NCBI GenBank assembly: GCA_025345505.1
Contig: JANVCC010000062.1
Span: forward strand, 11,954,712-12,018,711
DNA: 64,000 bases
Direction of reading: 5' to 3'
Source: Todiramphus chloris collaris
Taxonomy: Eukaryota > Chordata > Aves > Coraciiformes > Alcedinidae
Shown here piece by piece: positions 32,919-46,000 of this stretch. A model generated the notes under the pieces. That model was not told where the DNA came from, did not search any database, and was given only the letters and a program-made list of their open reading frames with translations. Position 1 is the first letter of the stretch. Every line of letters starts with the position of its first letter. Both the position numbers and the translations under genes were made by a program.

Positions 32919-35900
32919 ACTTGCCACGTCCAAAAACTGTTAGCAGCTCAGGGACTTCCTTGAGCCAAAGTTAAAGGCTTAAAAGGTTTCAGACTCTCAT
33001 GCTTTGGAAATGCATTCAGTCACTTTTATGCAAACACTAACCTCCCTGTCATACCTGCTGAAGAATACAGTAGGATAGTGCAAAATAAATTGGGCATTGT
33101 TTCATGCCAAGTTTCAAGATTAGCTGTGATGCAGAACAGATGAACTTTGAAAGCAGGATTAGATAAGCTACTTAATTAAATGAGTTCAGATTCCTTAGGA
33201 AAGCTACCGGGGTTGTTTAAAAAAAGAGCAAAGAATTTGCAATGGTAGAAGCAGACATGTACAGTGTCAAGTCAATGATAGAATTAGAAGGAAAGGTGAA
33301 AAAGAATCTTTCTTATCATAACAGAGAAATCCATCCAGAATTAGTAAATTATGATTAAATTCAGAAAATGACAGAAAGGTCAATAACTTTGGATAGAAAG
33401 CAGATAAAAAAAAATTGCAAAATCAGCTCTCTCACTTCTGAGAAAGTTAACAGCTTCTAATGTAAATAGAACTGCTGTAATCCCCACCACCCACCCCACG
33501 ACAAATTATTGACTTTAGACAAAACACGGAGGTTTTTAGGGTGCCTGGTTTTGCAAAGTCTGCACAAAACCAGAACTGAGAACTATAGCTCCTTTCTAAT
33601 ACATCAAGGCTATTGCCTATGTTCCGTAGGAGCATGAGCTGACAGGGATATACTTGGAAAACAAAAGCTTTGGCACTAAGAATCCAACAGCTACCTTTTA
33701 GCCATTTTGGAGCACTTTTACTCTGGAGCAGCTGTGTTGGGAGCCTTGAAGAAAGCATTCTATTCAAAGAGTCAGTGATCTTAAGCAAGCCATGTCTGCT
33801 CTTTTGGGCCTTATCCTTCAGACTCGAGAAGCCTGTAGGTTAGCATGAGTAGCCCCAGTAACGATGGTGTGCACTACGCCAGCTTCTGCTGGGCACTTCT
33901 GGATGCTCTAACGGGGAGAACATTCCAGCCTGTCAGAAGCTATCATTCTGCTTGGTCCACCATAGAAAAGGCACCACAGCACGGGTTGGGAGAGCAACCT
34001 CTCCGCAGACAGAATCTGTACAGTGTGCCATGGCAACAACCCAACCAGGGTCCCTTCAGATGCACAAATGCAGGGTTCCCAGCATCTGAAGGGCAGAAGA
34101 TTTACACACTCTCTAGATTCTCCTTTTTATTCTACCTTATGAAACCAGCTATTTTATCAAGACATTTGTTCTTGGTCCTTCCTTACTGACATTCATAAAA
34201 AGTCCTGCACTGCCTGTGTCTCTCCCTGTCCTGGGCAGAACAGTAGCACTGGTCAGTTCTACAGACTCAATGCCCCTTAGTGTTTGGATTGTATTTAAGG
34301 GTGGGCTTGGTACCCGACTGATTTAATTTCATCCTAGAGGAAATCAGTTTGTACACGTAAAGCAAGCAATGGTTTCAACAAAAATCCCAACAAGGACTGG
34401 TGTGTGTGTGTGTGTGTGTGTGTGAGCGTTGCATTCATGATCTGACCAACACAAATGTAAAAGCACCCTTCATTTAAGATTGGCAAGTAGATTGTGTTTC
34501 ATGCACAAGTGCCAAGGACTAAGTTCTGAGGAAGAAATGGAAAACAGGATGGACAACATAGGAATGAAAGGGAAAAGGGGCTTCATTTTTTGAAGGATGT
34601 TTCACAATTAAAATGAGGTAGTTCCGAAGAGAACCCTCAATGGAAGTAAATGTATGATAATTGAGAACTTGAAAGTGACTTTCTTGGAGAAGACCAATTG
34701 TTTTGTGTAAGAGTTATATTACAAAAACCATAGGACAAATTCTGTTTTAACTTACACCAATATACATTCATACGTACATGCAACTTCCCTGGAAATGTGT
34801 CTCCTCAATATTCTCCAAGTAATTTTCTCCAGAGAAGTTAGCTCACAATATTCGTGCTGCCGTTAGCTGCTGAACATTTTGATCATGAAATCCTCTTCTC
34901 TTGCTGATCACAATAATTCTGTAGGAATCTCAGTGTTGCTGAAGCTAAAGTTCAGTTTCAATTTTAGAACATTTTCAGCCATAACATTATTCTGAGTTAA
35001 AGGACAACACATGCACTATCCAGACATTTCAAGCCCTACTACTGCATGGAAGGTCTGGCTCTCGGAGGCAGATGCCACTGGCTCCAATGAACAAATGCTT
35101 TTGAACTGAGAGACACAAACTGGTTTTATCGTGTAGATAACTGAGCTCCATGAATACACTTGGCTCTCTACAGACAGCAATGAGATGTCACAGCTCAGGG
35201 CTCCAAAGTCTTGACATTAAAAAAAAAGGGGGGTCTGAATTTGCATAACCTGTAATGTAAGTAGTTTAGAGAATGGACCTTTTAAAGAAGTTCAACAGCT
35301 GTCTGTAGTATAACATATTCAAAACAGGAGTCACTTCTAATGCTTCTAATTATAGTACTGTTTCTAGTACATCTCTGAAGTTACTTTCCTGATGTGTCTG
35401 GAAGGACTCCCTTTTCAGAAAGGAAGTGTGTGGCCACATGTAGCTCTGGGGCAAAAAGGAACAGGGAAGATGGTAAAACCAGCAGAGACTTTCAGACCAG
35501 ATTAAAATACCTTCTTGTGGAAAAAAGTCTTAGGTGAGCAGCTGTAACCCATCACATCAGACAATGCAGTCCAAGGATAGGGAAGATAAGAGTAACTCCT
35601 CCAACACGAAACTCAGTTCAGGTAAATGAATTTACAGGCATGTAGTGAGGCAGAGCAGTAACAGAAGCCACAGGCAGCAGCGAGTTGTCAAGGTGAGTCC
35701 TTGCAAAAAGATCGCCGTGATGTAATTTGATAAATAAAGTGAGAGGGAAAGGAAAAAATTGCACATGAAGGGGATTTAAAATGCCTGAATGGCAGGAACA
35801 GGCATTGAGCTGTTAACAACAACAAAAAACATTTAAAGAACTGTCAGTGAAATAATTTCCATCCACTCAATCATAACTCAAATGCTTTCTTCCTTAATCT

Positions 35901-38900
35901 AAATATTCATGGTCTTGAAAGAAATGTGAAAAAACTCCGAAGACAACAGAAGTGAAACAATCAACAATTAAAAAGTTGCTTTCATACACAGAGCATTGCT
36001 TTTATTATTGAAGGATAATAAAACTTAATAGATTTTTTTTTTTTTTTTTAGCTCAAGAAACTCTGTAAAGATGATGTAAGAAGACTTTATGAATATGTCT
36101 TTGAAGGGAGATTTACCATCCGGTTTTGACTTTCTATCCCGATCAAGGAGTTAAGTGGCTAGAAAAATGGACAGTGCCTGGGAAATTCTTCCTTATGTGA
36201 TAAATTGTTAACATGGGTTTCAGTTATTTGTGAAGAGTGAACTGTCTGGGGAGACGTCCTTTTCATCCAAGAATTTCACCGGCTGTCTTTAAAGTAAACT
36301 GAGGTATAGACAGAAAAGAAGTTAGAAGAAACAGCCAAACCTGAACAATTGAATCTTTCGCAATCCTGGGATAAATCCTGAAAATACTCACTCCAAACTT
36401 ATACCAGGTTGCCCTTGTTAAGTGATGGCATTAGCTAATTTCAAGGTTACTGTAAATTCAGAAAACTAAACCAAAGGAAGATGGTTGTGACAAACATTGT
36501 TTCCCCTTCGCCCTCGGCCAAACCGCAGCACTGAGCTCGCAGGGCCACTGCAAGAGCAACATCATGATAAAAGTGAAGTATTTTTTTGGCAAGATAGATT
36601 TCTCTGCTACAAATACATACATAAACTTATGATTCTCTGCACGTACTAGGAACAGAAGTGGTTCATAAATCCTAGCCTGCCTTTTAATCAATCCTGTGCT
36701 CTAACGAGCGGTCTGTCTCACCACTCACCCACACTTCATGGGTCTCCACACTTTCTGCTTCTGAAATACAGTCACTGCCACCTCTAGCTCAGTGCCTTGG
36801 GTCCTCGATGAGCCATCATCAACGGTGAAGTCTCTCATCTCCTGTCCAGCTTTTCCACTGTTGTTCACCGCGATGGCCACGCTACCACAGGTAACAGCTT
36901 CTAGGGTTTCAATTCTCTTACTGCTAAAAGGAACTCAATCCACAAGGCCCAAGCAAAATATGGTTTGCAAGACCAATAACTTCATCTGTGACTGGCTCAG
37001 ATATCAGACACAGTCCCTGGCTGGGTCCCAGTGTTGGTTCTGACAGTGACTTAGCCCAGCAAGAAAAAAAATTAAGGAATTCAACAAGTGACTTAAGGAA
37101 TGATTTACCTAATTTTTATGAGAACTTTTTCATCACAAAAACCCAAATTGAATTTTAATCTTCTCCAAGTCACTCTACAGCTTTTGGTTATTTTCCCCTT
37201 CTCTCCCAATTTTCTTTCAGCAAGTCAGGAAAGGGTGTTGCTAGTTCATCCCTGATGTGCAGTGACCAGAGTAGAATATGAACAACTTGTTCTAATTCAT
37301 TTCTAGAAACTAAAATAGAAAATCATACACTATTAGTGTCATGGAAGCTTTGAACAGCACTAGTGATGGATTCTGGTCTCTGCGTTCCTCCTTCCAGGGG
37401 ACTAAGATATGCCCACTTCTGACAAGTAAGGAGGAAAAATTACAACCATAGTTTTTATCAGCAGCCACATTTTTCACTGAACAGCCACTTCCCTGCTCTC
37501 CTGCACAGAAAGAGAACAAACAAGCCATCACAACACTGTCTACAGACACCAGGAGAATGATTTTGCTTACGCCTACATTTAAGTGCAGCAGCGACATCAC
37601 AAGACTAACTTTTTAGTTACGGGACAGCAAGTCCTGAGTGCTCCTGAATCCCAAGTCCCCATCCCAGTGACGCACTTCATCTCCTGCCTCAAAACTTTTT
37701 CACACAGCTACTGCTGGAAAAGTTCTGTAGGTTTAATCACTGCTGTAAATTTCAGCTACTGCAAGTCATTTCTCCCCACAGAGTTCAGATCTCTCCTGTA
37801 GCAAGCTAGAAACATCATTTGTGTCCCGTGTCAGCCAGGAAGTTCTAAAAGTGGAGTCCAACATCAAAAGGACTCTGAAACATGGGTGAGCTGAAAGAGC
37901 CACAAACTCCCTTTTCAGTTCTGAAAAACGTTAAATCATGCTGCTGACTCCTGGAATGGTTTTCCTTTTTCATCCAGCCTATGCAGTGGTTTTGAAATAT
38001 GAGTAAGCTTACAGATAAACCTTCTGTAATGGGAATGGAGTCCTTTAAAAATCTGCAGACCTGTGAATTTTTGGGGAGTTACATAGTTCTGCAGAATTTC
38101 CACCCTCCTGACCTCCCCCCCGCCCCCAAGTAAATTCTTGTCTCAGTGGTTACACTTAAGGTAGTTGCTGTCTTTAGAGAACTGCCATTTCTTTTGCTTT
38201 CATTACAGATTAATAGTCTTCAGGTTATTCTCAATCATGTGTGAGAAAATCGATCCCTCTTCAGAGGGGTAGTAAGCACTAAGACATCTTCTAGGTGTAA
38301 GAAAACTCTTTTCTGAGTCTCTGTGAAGCTCTGAAGCTCGTCCCAAGCACAAAAAACCTAAACCCATTCATATTGCCACAGGCCATGTCATGCTGTGAAA
38401 AAAAAAAAAATCTATTTCCTCATGTTTTAAAATTATTTGATTTTCAAATGGTCCAGAGAGAATCTAATGCTTGTAATTGTTCCCAAGTATGCGCAAGACC
38501 CGCAAAATGGCCAACAGCGCAGCTAGATTATTCTGGCAGATGTCTCCAGTGAGATGAAAAGCTTCTGCCCTCTTGGAAACTGCTTCATTAGCCAGATCCT
38601 ACTTCACATGCCCATTTTGTGCAGGATCAGTGGAACAAAAAGTTGTGTCTGTGTAAGGCTGGGGGAAAACATTCCACCTCCTGAGCAGAAAGTCTCGGGC
38701 CATTCTGTTCTGCCTCACTTGAACGTGGAGCACAGTGCTGAAACACTGCCCAGAATCTCGACCAACACCTCGTGCATCTTCCTGTCGGCTGGCGCTAGCT
38801 CTCCTAGCTCACACTTTGTGAAGCCAACCATCGCAGTTCTTTCCTGCGGGGCAGGAATATTCAGCAACCGAAGGTGGTCACATTGGTGTTCAGAGCCACA

Positions 38901-41900
38901 CAAACTTCAACAGGTACAATTCCTTCAGGATTTTGCTTTAAAAGGAAATGCTCCTCTCACTGTGAAGTCAGTGTAACTTCTGAGCTTGGAGCTTTTACCT
39001 GTAAGATCATGGGCAACCCTGTGTATTTAAGAATTGTCCTTCTCCCCCTCTTCCTCCATCCTCCAATTACCAACGACTTCTTCCTGCTTCACTGCATTTT
39101 TATTACATGACCTCAATTTCCCATTTTCAAGAAGAAATTTCCCTATCGGTACAGTTTTCAAAACTGCCAAGAAAGAGATAAAACCCCCTTTCCTCCTTTC
39201 CCTGCTGCTGTACTGACAGGGGTTACAGCAGTGAAATGCCATCTCCCATGGAGCAGCTCCTGCCTCTGCTGGTTCCAGCCCTTCTGCACTGGCATGGCCA
39301 TCCCAGCACTGAGCTCAGCCAAGGACAGCTCAAGTACCATGCTTTTCAAGCTGCACTCAACGGATACTTTAACTGCCGCTCTCCTAAATATGAGAAGATG
39401 GTCCCTGAAGGAGATGTACAAGCTTTGGGCCTGATCCCAGGAGACACAGAGATGATTATATAAATGCTGAGAGACGAGGAGACTCTCAGTGCTTTGTTAA
39501 ATCGGATCTAGAGAAGTAAAACATTTCATTCCAAGTGCATTTTCAAACACAAATACGTGTCGTACTCTTCAGCCCTGTTAGAGATTTCTCTGATGTTGTA
39601 TTTTAGTTGTCACATTCTTAAATAGAGTTTTCCAACATTTCAGTATAAAGATGTTAAGAAACCTTCTGGCTTTAGAGAGGGTATTATATGTTTGGGGGTT
39701 TTTCAAATTTAAAGAACTACACTGTTCAATAAATTTAGCTCTTCATATTCCAAAATTACAAGGGTAAGTGAAGTTACATCTTGTGAATTACGAAGTGATA
39801 ATGTCTTTAGTTCTGCCCCAATCAGAAGTGTAACTGTTTAAGGCTTGTAATAATCATGTTCAAACATATTCAGATTATAATTACTTTTCTTCTGATAATG
39901 ATAGCCCGTCTGATTGGATGATTACCTATTTGACTTTGATAAGTCTCGAAGGTCAAAGAAGATAATTACAGACATCTGTTTTCTAAGAAAAATAAACTCT
40001 TGGAAAATAATATTTAAAGTGACATCTGCAAATAAGCATTTTACACAGAAGCATGCTGCTCATGTGAATGGCACAGGCAGGCAAGCAAATAAAATCACAA
40101 AAGCAAATTGTAAAGTTATCAAGTTAGCACACTTCTTTTGTAAACGTGCAAGCTTCCTTTCATTGCTTAGATAGCTATAAATAACTTCAGTCTGATCAGA
40201 AAGTATTCGACCAGACATTACAAATAAAAAAGAAACAGAAGTAATGCATGTTCTACGCATGTACAGACCATTCCCCATGGCATAACATGTTTGAAAAACG
40301 AAATGGACTGTTTAAATAGAAGAGGGTACCAGGTTAGGTACCCCATCTGTGGCTGTTTCCAAGGAAAGAAGAGGAATATTATCCACAAAAAATAAGCCAA
40401 GGTATTTCCGTGTCCTAGCACACAGTGATGAGAACAAACTCACTTCACGTTGAACTGTCGTGCTCTCCGGTGGCCATAGGAGTGCTCATGAACAACGCCA
40501 AGGCTATGCACTACTGAGGCATTAACAATTGTCAATAAACTAATCTAGAGCAAAAGTCACATGCATTTGTCTCTGGAAGATGAAGAGGCAAGAGCAGAGC
40601 CATAGGACCCAAGACAAATTTTCTATAAAGCAACTAATGGTCACTTAGATGCTTTTCCTTTGCCTTGTACCCTCTACAGCACATTTGTTTTCAGGGAAGA
40701 GAGCACAAATCTGCTGTCAAACCAAAATTCTCCATTCAAACCAACAGTAACTTCTTCATTCCAAATTTGTTCTGCATCAACAAAATCTTGTAGTTTAAAT
40801 AGCTTTTATCCTCAGCAGGTACTCAAATGCTTCAACAGAACCTTCTGCACTGCTCTCCTTGCTCATCTATTGCTCATCTACCTCCAGACGGCTTGTTTTG
40901 GTTTTTGTTGGTTTTGTTTTTTTCAGGTAAACAATTATATTTAAGAACTTTCTGTATTCTCCCCAGTGATGAAGACCTAATTTATGTAGTTCAACAGAAA
41001 ACATAATTCACATTCTCCTCCTGTTCTTTGTAATACCAAGCCATAACAAGATCAGCTTTAATATAATTACTTCATATATTCTGTTAGATTGGTACACACC
41101 ATCATCCACTTAGGTTGGTCTGTAACCCTTCCAGTTTTGTGAAACTGCACCTTGAGGTAAAATTCCTAAATTCTTCTGCTCAGAAGCTGACTAGTGAAAA
41201 GAAATCAAGATAACATTACTTATCTGCCAAACTAGTCTCCAGAGGTAGGCTGAAATCAAGTTAGACTTGCTGTATCTTGAACAGCGCAGCTGTAGTTGGG
41301 TTGCATGACTGCAAGATTACAATCTTGTAAAACAGAGAAACATCCATTCTAGAAGAGATCACATTGAGAAAGGAAAAAGACTGTGCAACAAAATGAGGAA
41401 TGACACAAATTGTTGGTTAGTGAAAACACACCGCTGAGCACTGTGTCTTACTCGGGACGGAACTCAGAAGATAATTAGGGAAGTCACCAGCACCATTAGA
41501 TTCAGGATGCAGGCAGCTGGCCCACGTCTTATAAAAGCAGCTAGATGTTTCTGGTTTGTACTTTGAAATAATAAATCAAAAGATCATGGGCCTGAAAATT
41601 TACAATCTACTCCTCAAGATAATAACCACACAGTCAAATGTGATTTTAAAGCACAAAAAGAAAAGCTGGTCATCTGAAGATGAGAAACTGGGCAAGTAGG
41701 GGGCTTTCTCTACAATTCTTGAAAATCTCAAGATCTGCAAATCCTGACAGTCAATCAATAACGGACAGATCCTTTTCAGGTTAAGTCTGACTTAAAGTAT
41801 TGCGCTAGGGCCTTCAACATGATAAGACACCTGTCTTTTCAAACAGCTTGTTAACTGGTGTCAAGGTAATGAGATGCTGAAGAAAAGTGTACTCAAACTT

Positions 41901-43000
41901 TGTTAATATATGATAATCAAAACTTAGACATTCTTTTGAAAACTTACAGATTTTTTTTTTTTAAATGAATGCAAGTATTTGATAAGTACTGCAACAGGAA
42001 AAGCAACCAAACACTAAATGAGAAGAGAGATGAGTAACAGGATAGATTAACACCAAGTAAAACTGGTATTGTACAAATATATAATAACAAGCATTTCTCC
42101 AGAGAAGGACTAACAGTCTAAGTAGATGAGACAGAGAAATGATAGGATAAAGGATATTTCCAAATTAGAGAAAGGGAAGAGAGCACAAGACCCATTAATG
42201 ACCTTGGCCAAACTTTTATTAGACATTTTTATCAGTGTATCAGACTTTGAGCTGCACTGTCACCTCAGAGAGGGGAATGCAGGTATTTTGTAATTAAGCT
42301 GCATTTTTAGAGCACAGACCAGGCAGCTGAAAGGAGACTTTGGAACCTGTTTTGGCACTTCCTGCTAAGAGGAACAAATGCTTTTTCTTTCTCATGTCCA
42401 TAGTAAGTTCAAATTGGATTTTCAAAAGTGCTTAGCGTTGGTCCAACCTATGTTTTGTCACATGGACCTGACTATATAGACAGTAACAACCACCACATTT
42501 TTGTACTCTATTTCTGTAGGGAAATACTTGTCCTGTACTAATATACACTAAGTATTTTATCTGGCAATAAACCAACACATATTTACAATATCTGTGGGGG
42601 AAAGCTTTGAATTTCTGCAGGTAAAAGAGGAACAGCTCTCTGGTAACGAATAACAAATGGCAAATCCTTGCTCCTGATATAAATGCCTGAGGCAGTAACT
42701 TTACAAATGGGAAGGTGTAATTCAAGTACATTTGTAATTGCTATTCCTATTGAAATTTTTATTGAAATACGAGTCCTGGGTATAAAATGACCCCAGGATA
42801 ACACAAGAGTTAAATGTCATTCAAGTCTCTCAAGTAGTGTTGAAATTATGGGTGAAATTAGTGTGTCACTCAAGAAGCAATGGGTTATATTAACCAAACA
42901 AACATTATTTCACTTGGTGAACGAGCCACAAATTGATTCAGAACTGTAAGTCTTGCTTCGTCGTGCAACAAGTCTGATGCCTTTTTTGTTTAAGTAGCTG
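32919..43000. other. Gene-poor non-coding stretch
   Basis: About 10 kb without a recognisable exon, RNA gene or long repeat. It contains a TG microsatellite (34,401-34,424), T17 at 36,033-36,049 and A runs near 38.40 kb. A 140-codon plus-strand frame at 38,554-38,976 has no recognised domain. The interval 39.84-39.95 kb is AT-rich with clustered homeodomain-like cores. It may be intronic. Confidence 0.55.
34401..34424. repeat. TG microsatellite, 12 units
   Basis: Twelve uninterrupted TG dinucleotides. Confidence 0.95.
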
Positions 43001-46000
43001 AGTCACACAACCCAAAAGTTTCCCAGGTCTCAGCATTGTCCTCTTGGATTTCTAAAACCTCACTACATGCAGCTGCAACTTTTGTGAATTAAGGACTTAT
43101 TTTCAGCACCCAACCAAGTAAAAGGAGTAGCTATTCAAAACATCATCTTGTTTGGAGCAGCAAGCATCCTTCCCTCGTGTTAACTCTGAGTAAGATTTCA
43201 TGGGAGAGCATTCCCAGAAAGTTCTGTGAGCTACAAACTAGTTTTCACATGAACTAACTTTTTATCACATAGAAAAGGTTGTTCAGGGAACATGAGAAAG
43301 ATCCCTGGTAACAGAACATAGTACTTCAGCTAGGTTTTATTTTTTTAATCTGTGAAGTATAATACCAAGACAGAATTATGTATCTTTTTATCCATATAAA
43401 TTAATCTACAATAAAGTTTTATTCCAAGGACTGAAAATAAGAAAAGGCACAATTTTCACCCTTGCAGTTTCCAGAGAGTAGCAAATTCTGTGGTCACTTA
43501 TTTGCTAAATGTGTCTGTATTCTTAACGCTAATGAACAAACTGGTTTACTTGAACATGAACTGGGAGAAAACTATGAACTTGTTTCTCCAGCCAATGACA
43601 TCTTTCAGTAACTAACACTTAAAGACCCAGTATCGAGTAAGGAAGGAGAATCAAGTTAAACTTGACTTGTCAGTGCAACACAGGGCTGGTGAAAACCCAT
43701 AAATCAATAAACAGGGCTTGGTTAATAATTTAAGCCCAGTCAGCTGCTCTGCTGGTGTTTGAGACAGTGATGTGTTTGAGTCCTGCAGGCCCTTATGTTT
43801 CAGTTTAGCTTACAAGAATCATCACCTGGAAGGGAGGGCACGCAATACTTCTGCAAGGTTACAGCACCAAGGCTGCAGATTTGAGAAGCACTGAAACAGT
43901 GAAGAAAAAAAAAATCAAACGAAGTTTGACCTTTTAATCAGATTTACACAGAGTCCAGCTGCAGTACGCTGCCACACGACAGCAGCGCTTTCCAAAGCCT
44001 TGATACAGTTTACTGCTCACCTCTTTCATCTGTCTTTTCACCCTTCCTCCCACTCTGTCTCAAATGAACAGTTTGAGAACTGTTTTAAGAAACACCTGCT
44101 TGAGACAGATGACCTGTGCGTTCCATTAGAAGTCGATTTGTCCAGCACAAGCAGACTACCTGTACAGCAAGGATGTACAGGTCACAAAACATCTCTAAAC
44201 CCTAACTTTTCTCCTCCATCCACACGGCTGAAGCGCTGATTCTCATATTGATTACCACAACAGCCTTCTCTTTGGCCTTGACAGATGCAATCTTGTCTGC
44301 CATTTCAGTTGAAACACTACTGCAAAGATGATTTCTCTTAGCTCATTCTTTTGACTGGGCCATCTCTCTCCCTGTAGTTTTCAAATAGCAGCTGCTTCGC
44401 TACTACAAACTCAACTCACTCATTTTGATTCCTAAGGCTTCCCACTTCTCCTCCTCCCTCATCTTCTAGTGCCTTAGCGAGAAGCTCCTTTCTGATCACA
44501 CTGGGATGCAGGCTTGCATGTCTAATCGCTGCATTCCCAGGCTTTCTGCCTTGTTTCCCCTGGCGATTAGGAGATCCCTTAAGACAGTTACAACATATCA
44601 GCAATATTGGCCTATTATCTTTCGCCACAATTCCCTTCGGAACCCTCTTTCCCTTGATGCCCTAAAGAAAAGCTTTGACAACAGCCAGACTGTCAGTGTG
44701 CTGAAAATACTGCCTGGCATACGGCCAACATTAGCCCACTGTTTCCTCATGTTTCCTCCTCTTTTTAGCTTACCTTAACTGCAACCTCTTCGGAGCAAGG
44801 ATCGTTTCGTTCGGTATTTGTGCGGCATCAAACATGGTGAAATCCCTGTCTGTGGCTAAGGACCAGGTACACAACACAGATTTATACAGTCACAAAACTA
44901 AAGAGGTTTGCAGTTTCTTTGAGGAAATACTGCTGGGCAGAGCTGCCAGTAAACTCCAGTCGTATTTGGAAGGAGGACTACATATGTGTAAATTATGCTG
45001 GCACACATTCTCATTTCAAAAGAACGTCATAATATTTCTAGGTAGTATTTCTAGCAAAAAAAAAAACCTTAAAAAACATATATTTTGGCAGAACCCCAAA
45101 ATAATTTAGAGTCAAAAAATTAGGCAAACACCATTTTGTCAGGGCTGTTGACACGGTTGTAAGCAAGAACCCCACAAATAACTGCACTCGAGATTAAATC
45201 CAGAGGTAAATTTTACTGTGAGGGCCAATCTGGTACAGGGAAACTCAGCATTACAAATCCTTCTTTTCCTCCATCATGTCTCATGAGTTCAAGTATTTAA
45301 GGTAAGCATGTCCCCTGTCCATCTAAAGACTTTCTCTTCTTTGTTCCACATGAATGAATTACACACATGCAGTTACACAACCCACCCAGTTCTCCCCAGA
45401 AGCACTTTCCCTATCATATTATCCAGCCGGGTCCTCAGAGCTTGTGGTGAACTAGCAGGCTTGCACACCTTAGCACCTGACTGCAGGTGTTCTTACCCAA
45501 AACATAGGCAGGTTAGTAAGCTCAGCTCCAAACACACTCTTACCAGATACAATAGTAACGTGATCATACTACTGCTTTTCCAGAAAAGGAAGAAAATGGT
45601 AAGAAGCACCCTTTTAATCAGACTGTCCAAAATGACTTGACATGACTGCAATTATCATTAAAATTATTTCTAAAAGCTAAGTCTTATTGCCATGTTCACA
45701 CAATACCTAGCTAGTGATTCTCCATACAGTGCAACTGTCAGCCTAGAGAGAAGAGACTGCGTGCCCTCCTAGAAGAGGCCACAGGGAAACTATGATGAAA
45801 TCATAGCATTTAAGAGATTTGTACATTATTTATCCCCACTCTTAACCAACGGCCACACGCTTGAGCTACTGGAAAATAACTGCAAGATTGCCTGAAGGCT
45901 GCAGCCCAGTGAGAGTCCTGTGCATAGTGATCTGACACAACCAGAGCTGGCCTCTGTCTAGCTGAGAGTGTCTTACAAGGAGTATGGATATAAAGACAGA

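Noticed and set aside
38554-38976. 140-codon plus-strand frame, the longest outside repeats and CpG islands
   Set aside because: There is no recognisable domain, a competing minus-strand frame overlaps it, cysteine and serine content is high, and no convincing splice boundaries exist. It was kept only as a note in the stretch entry.
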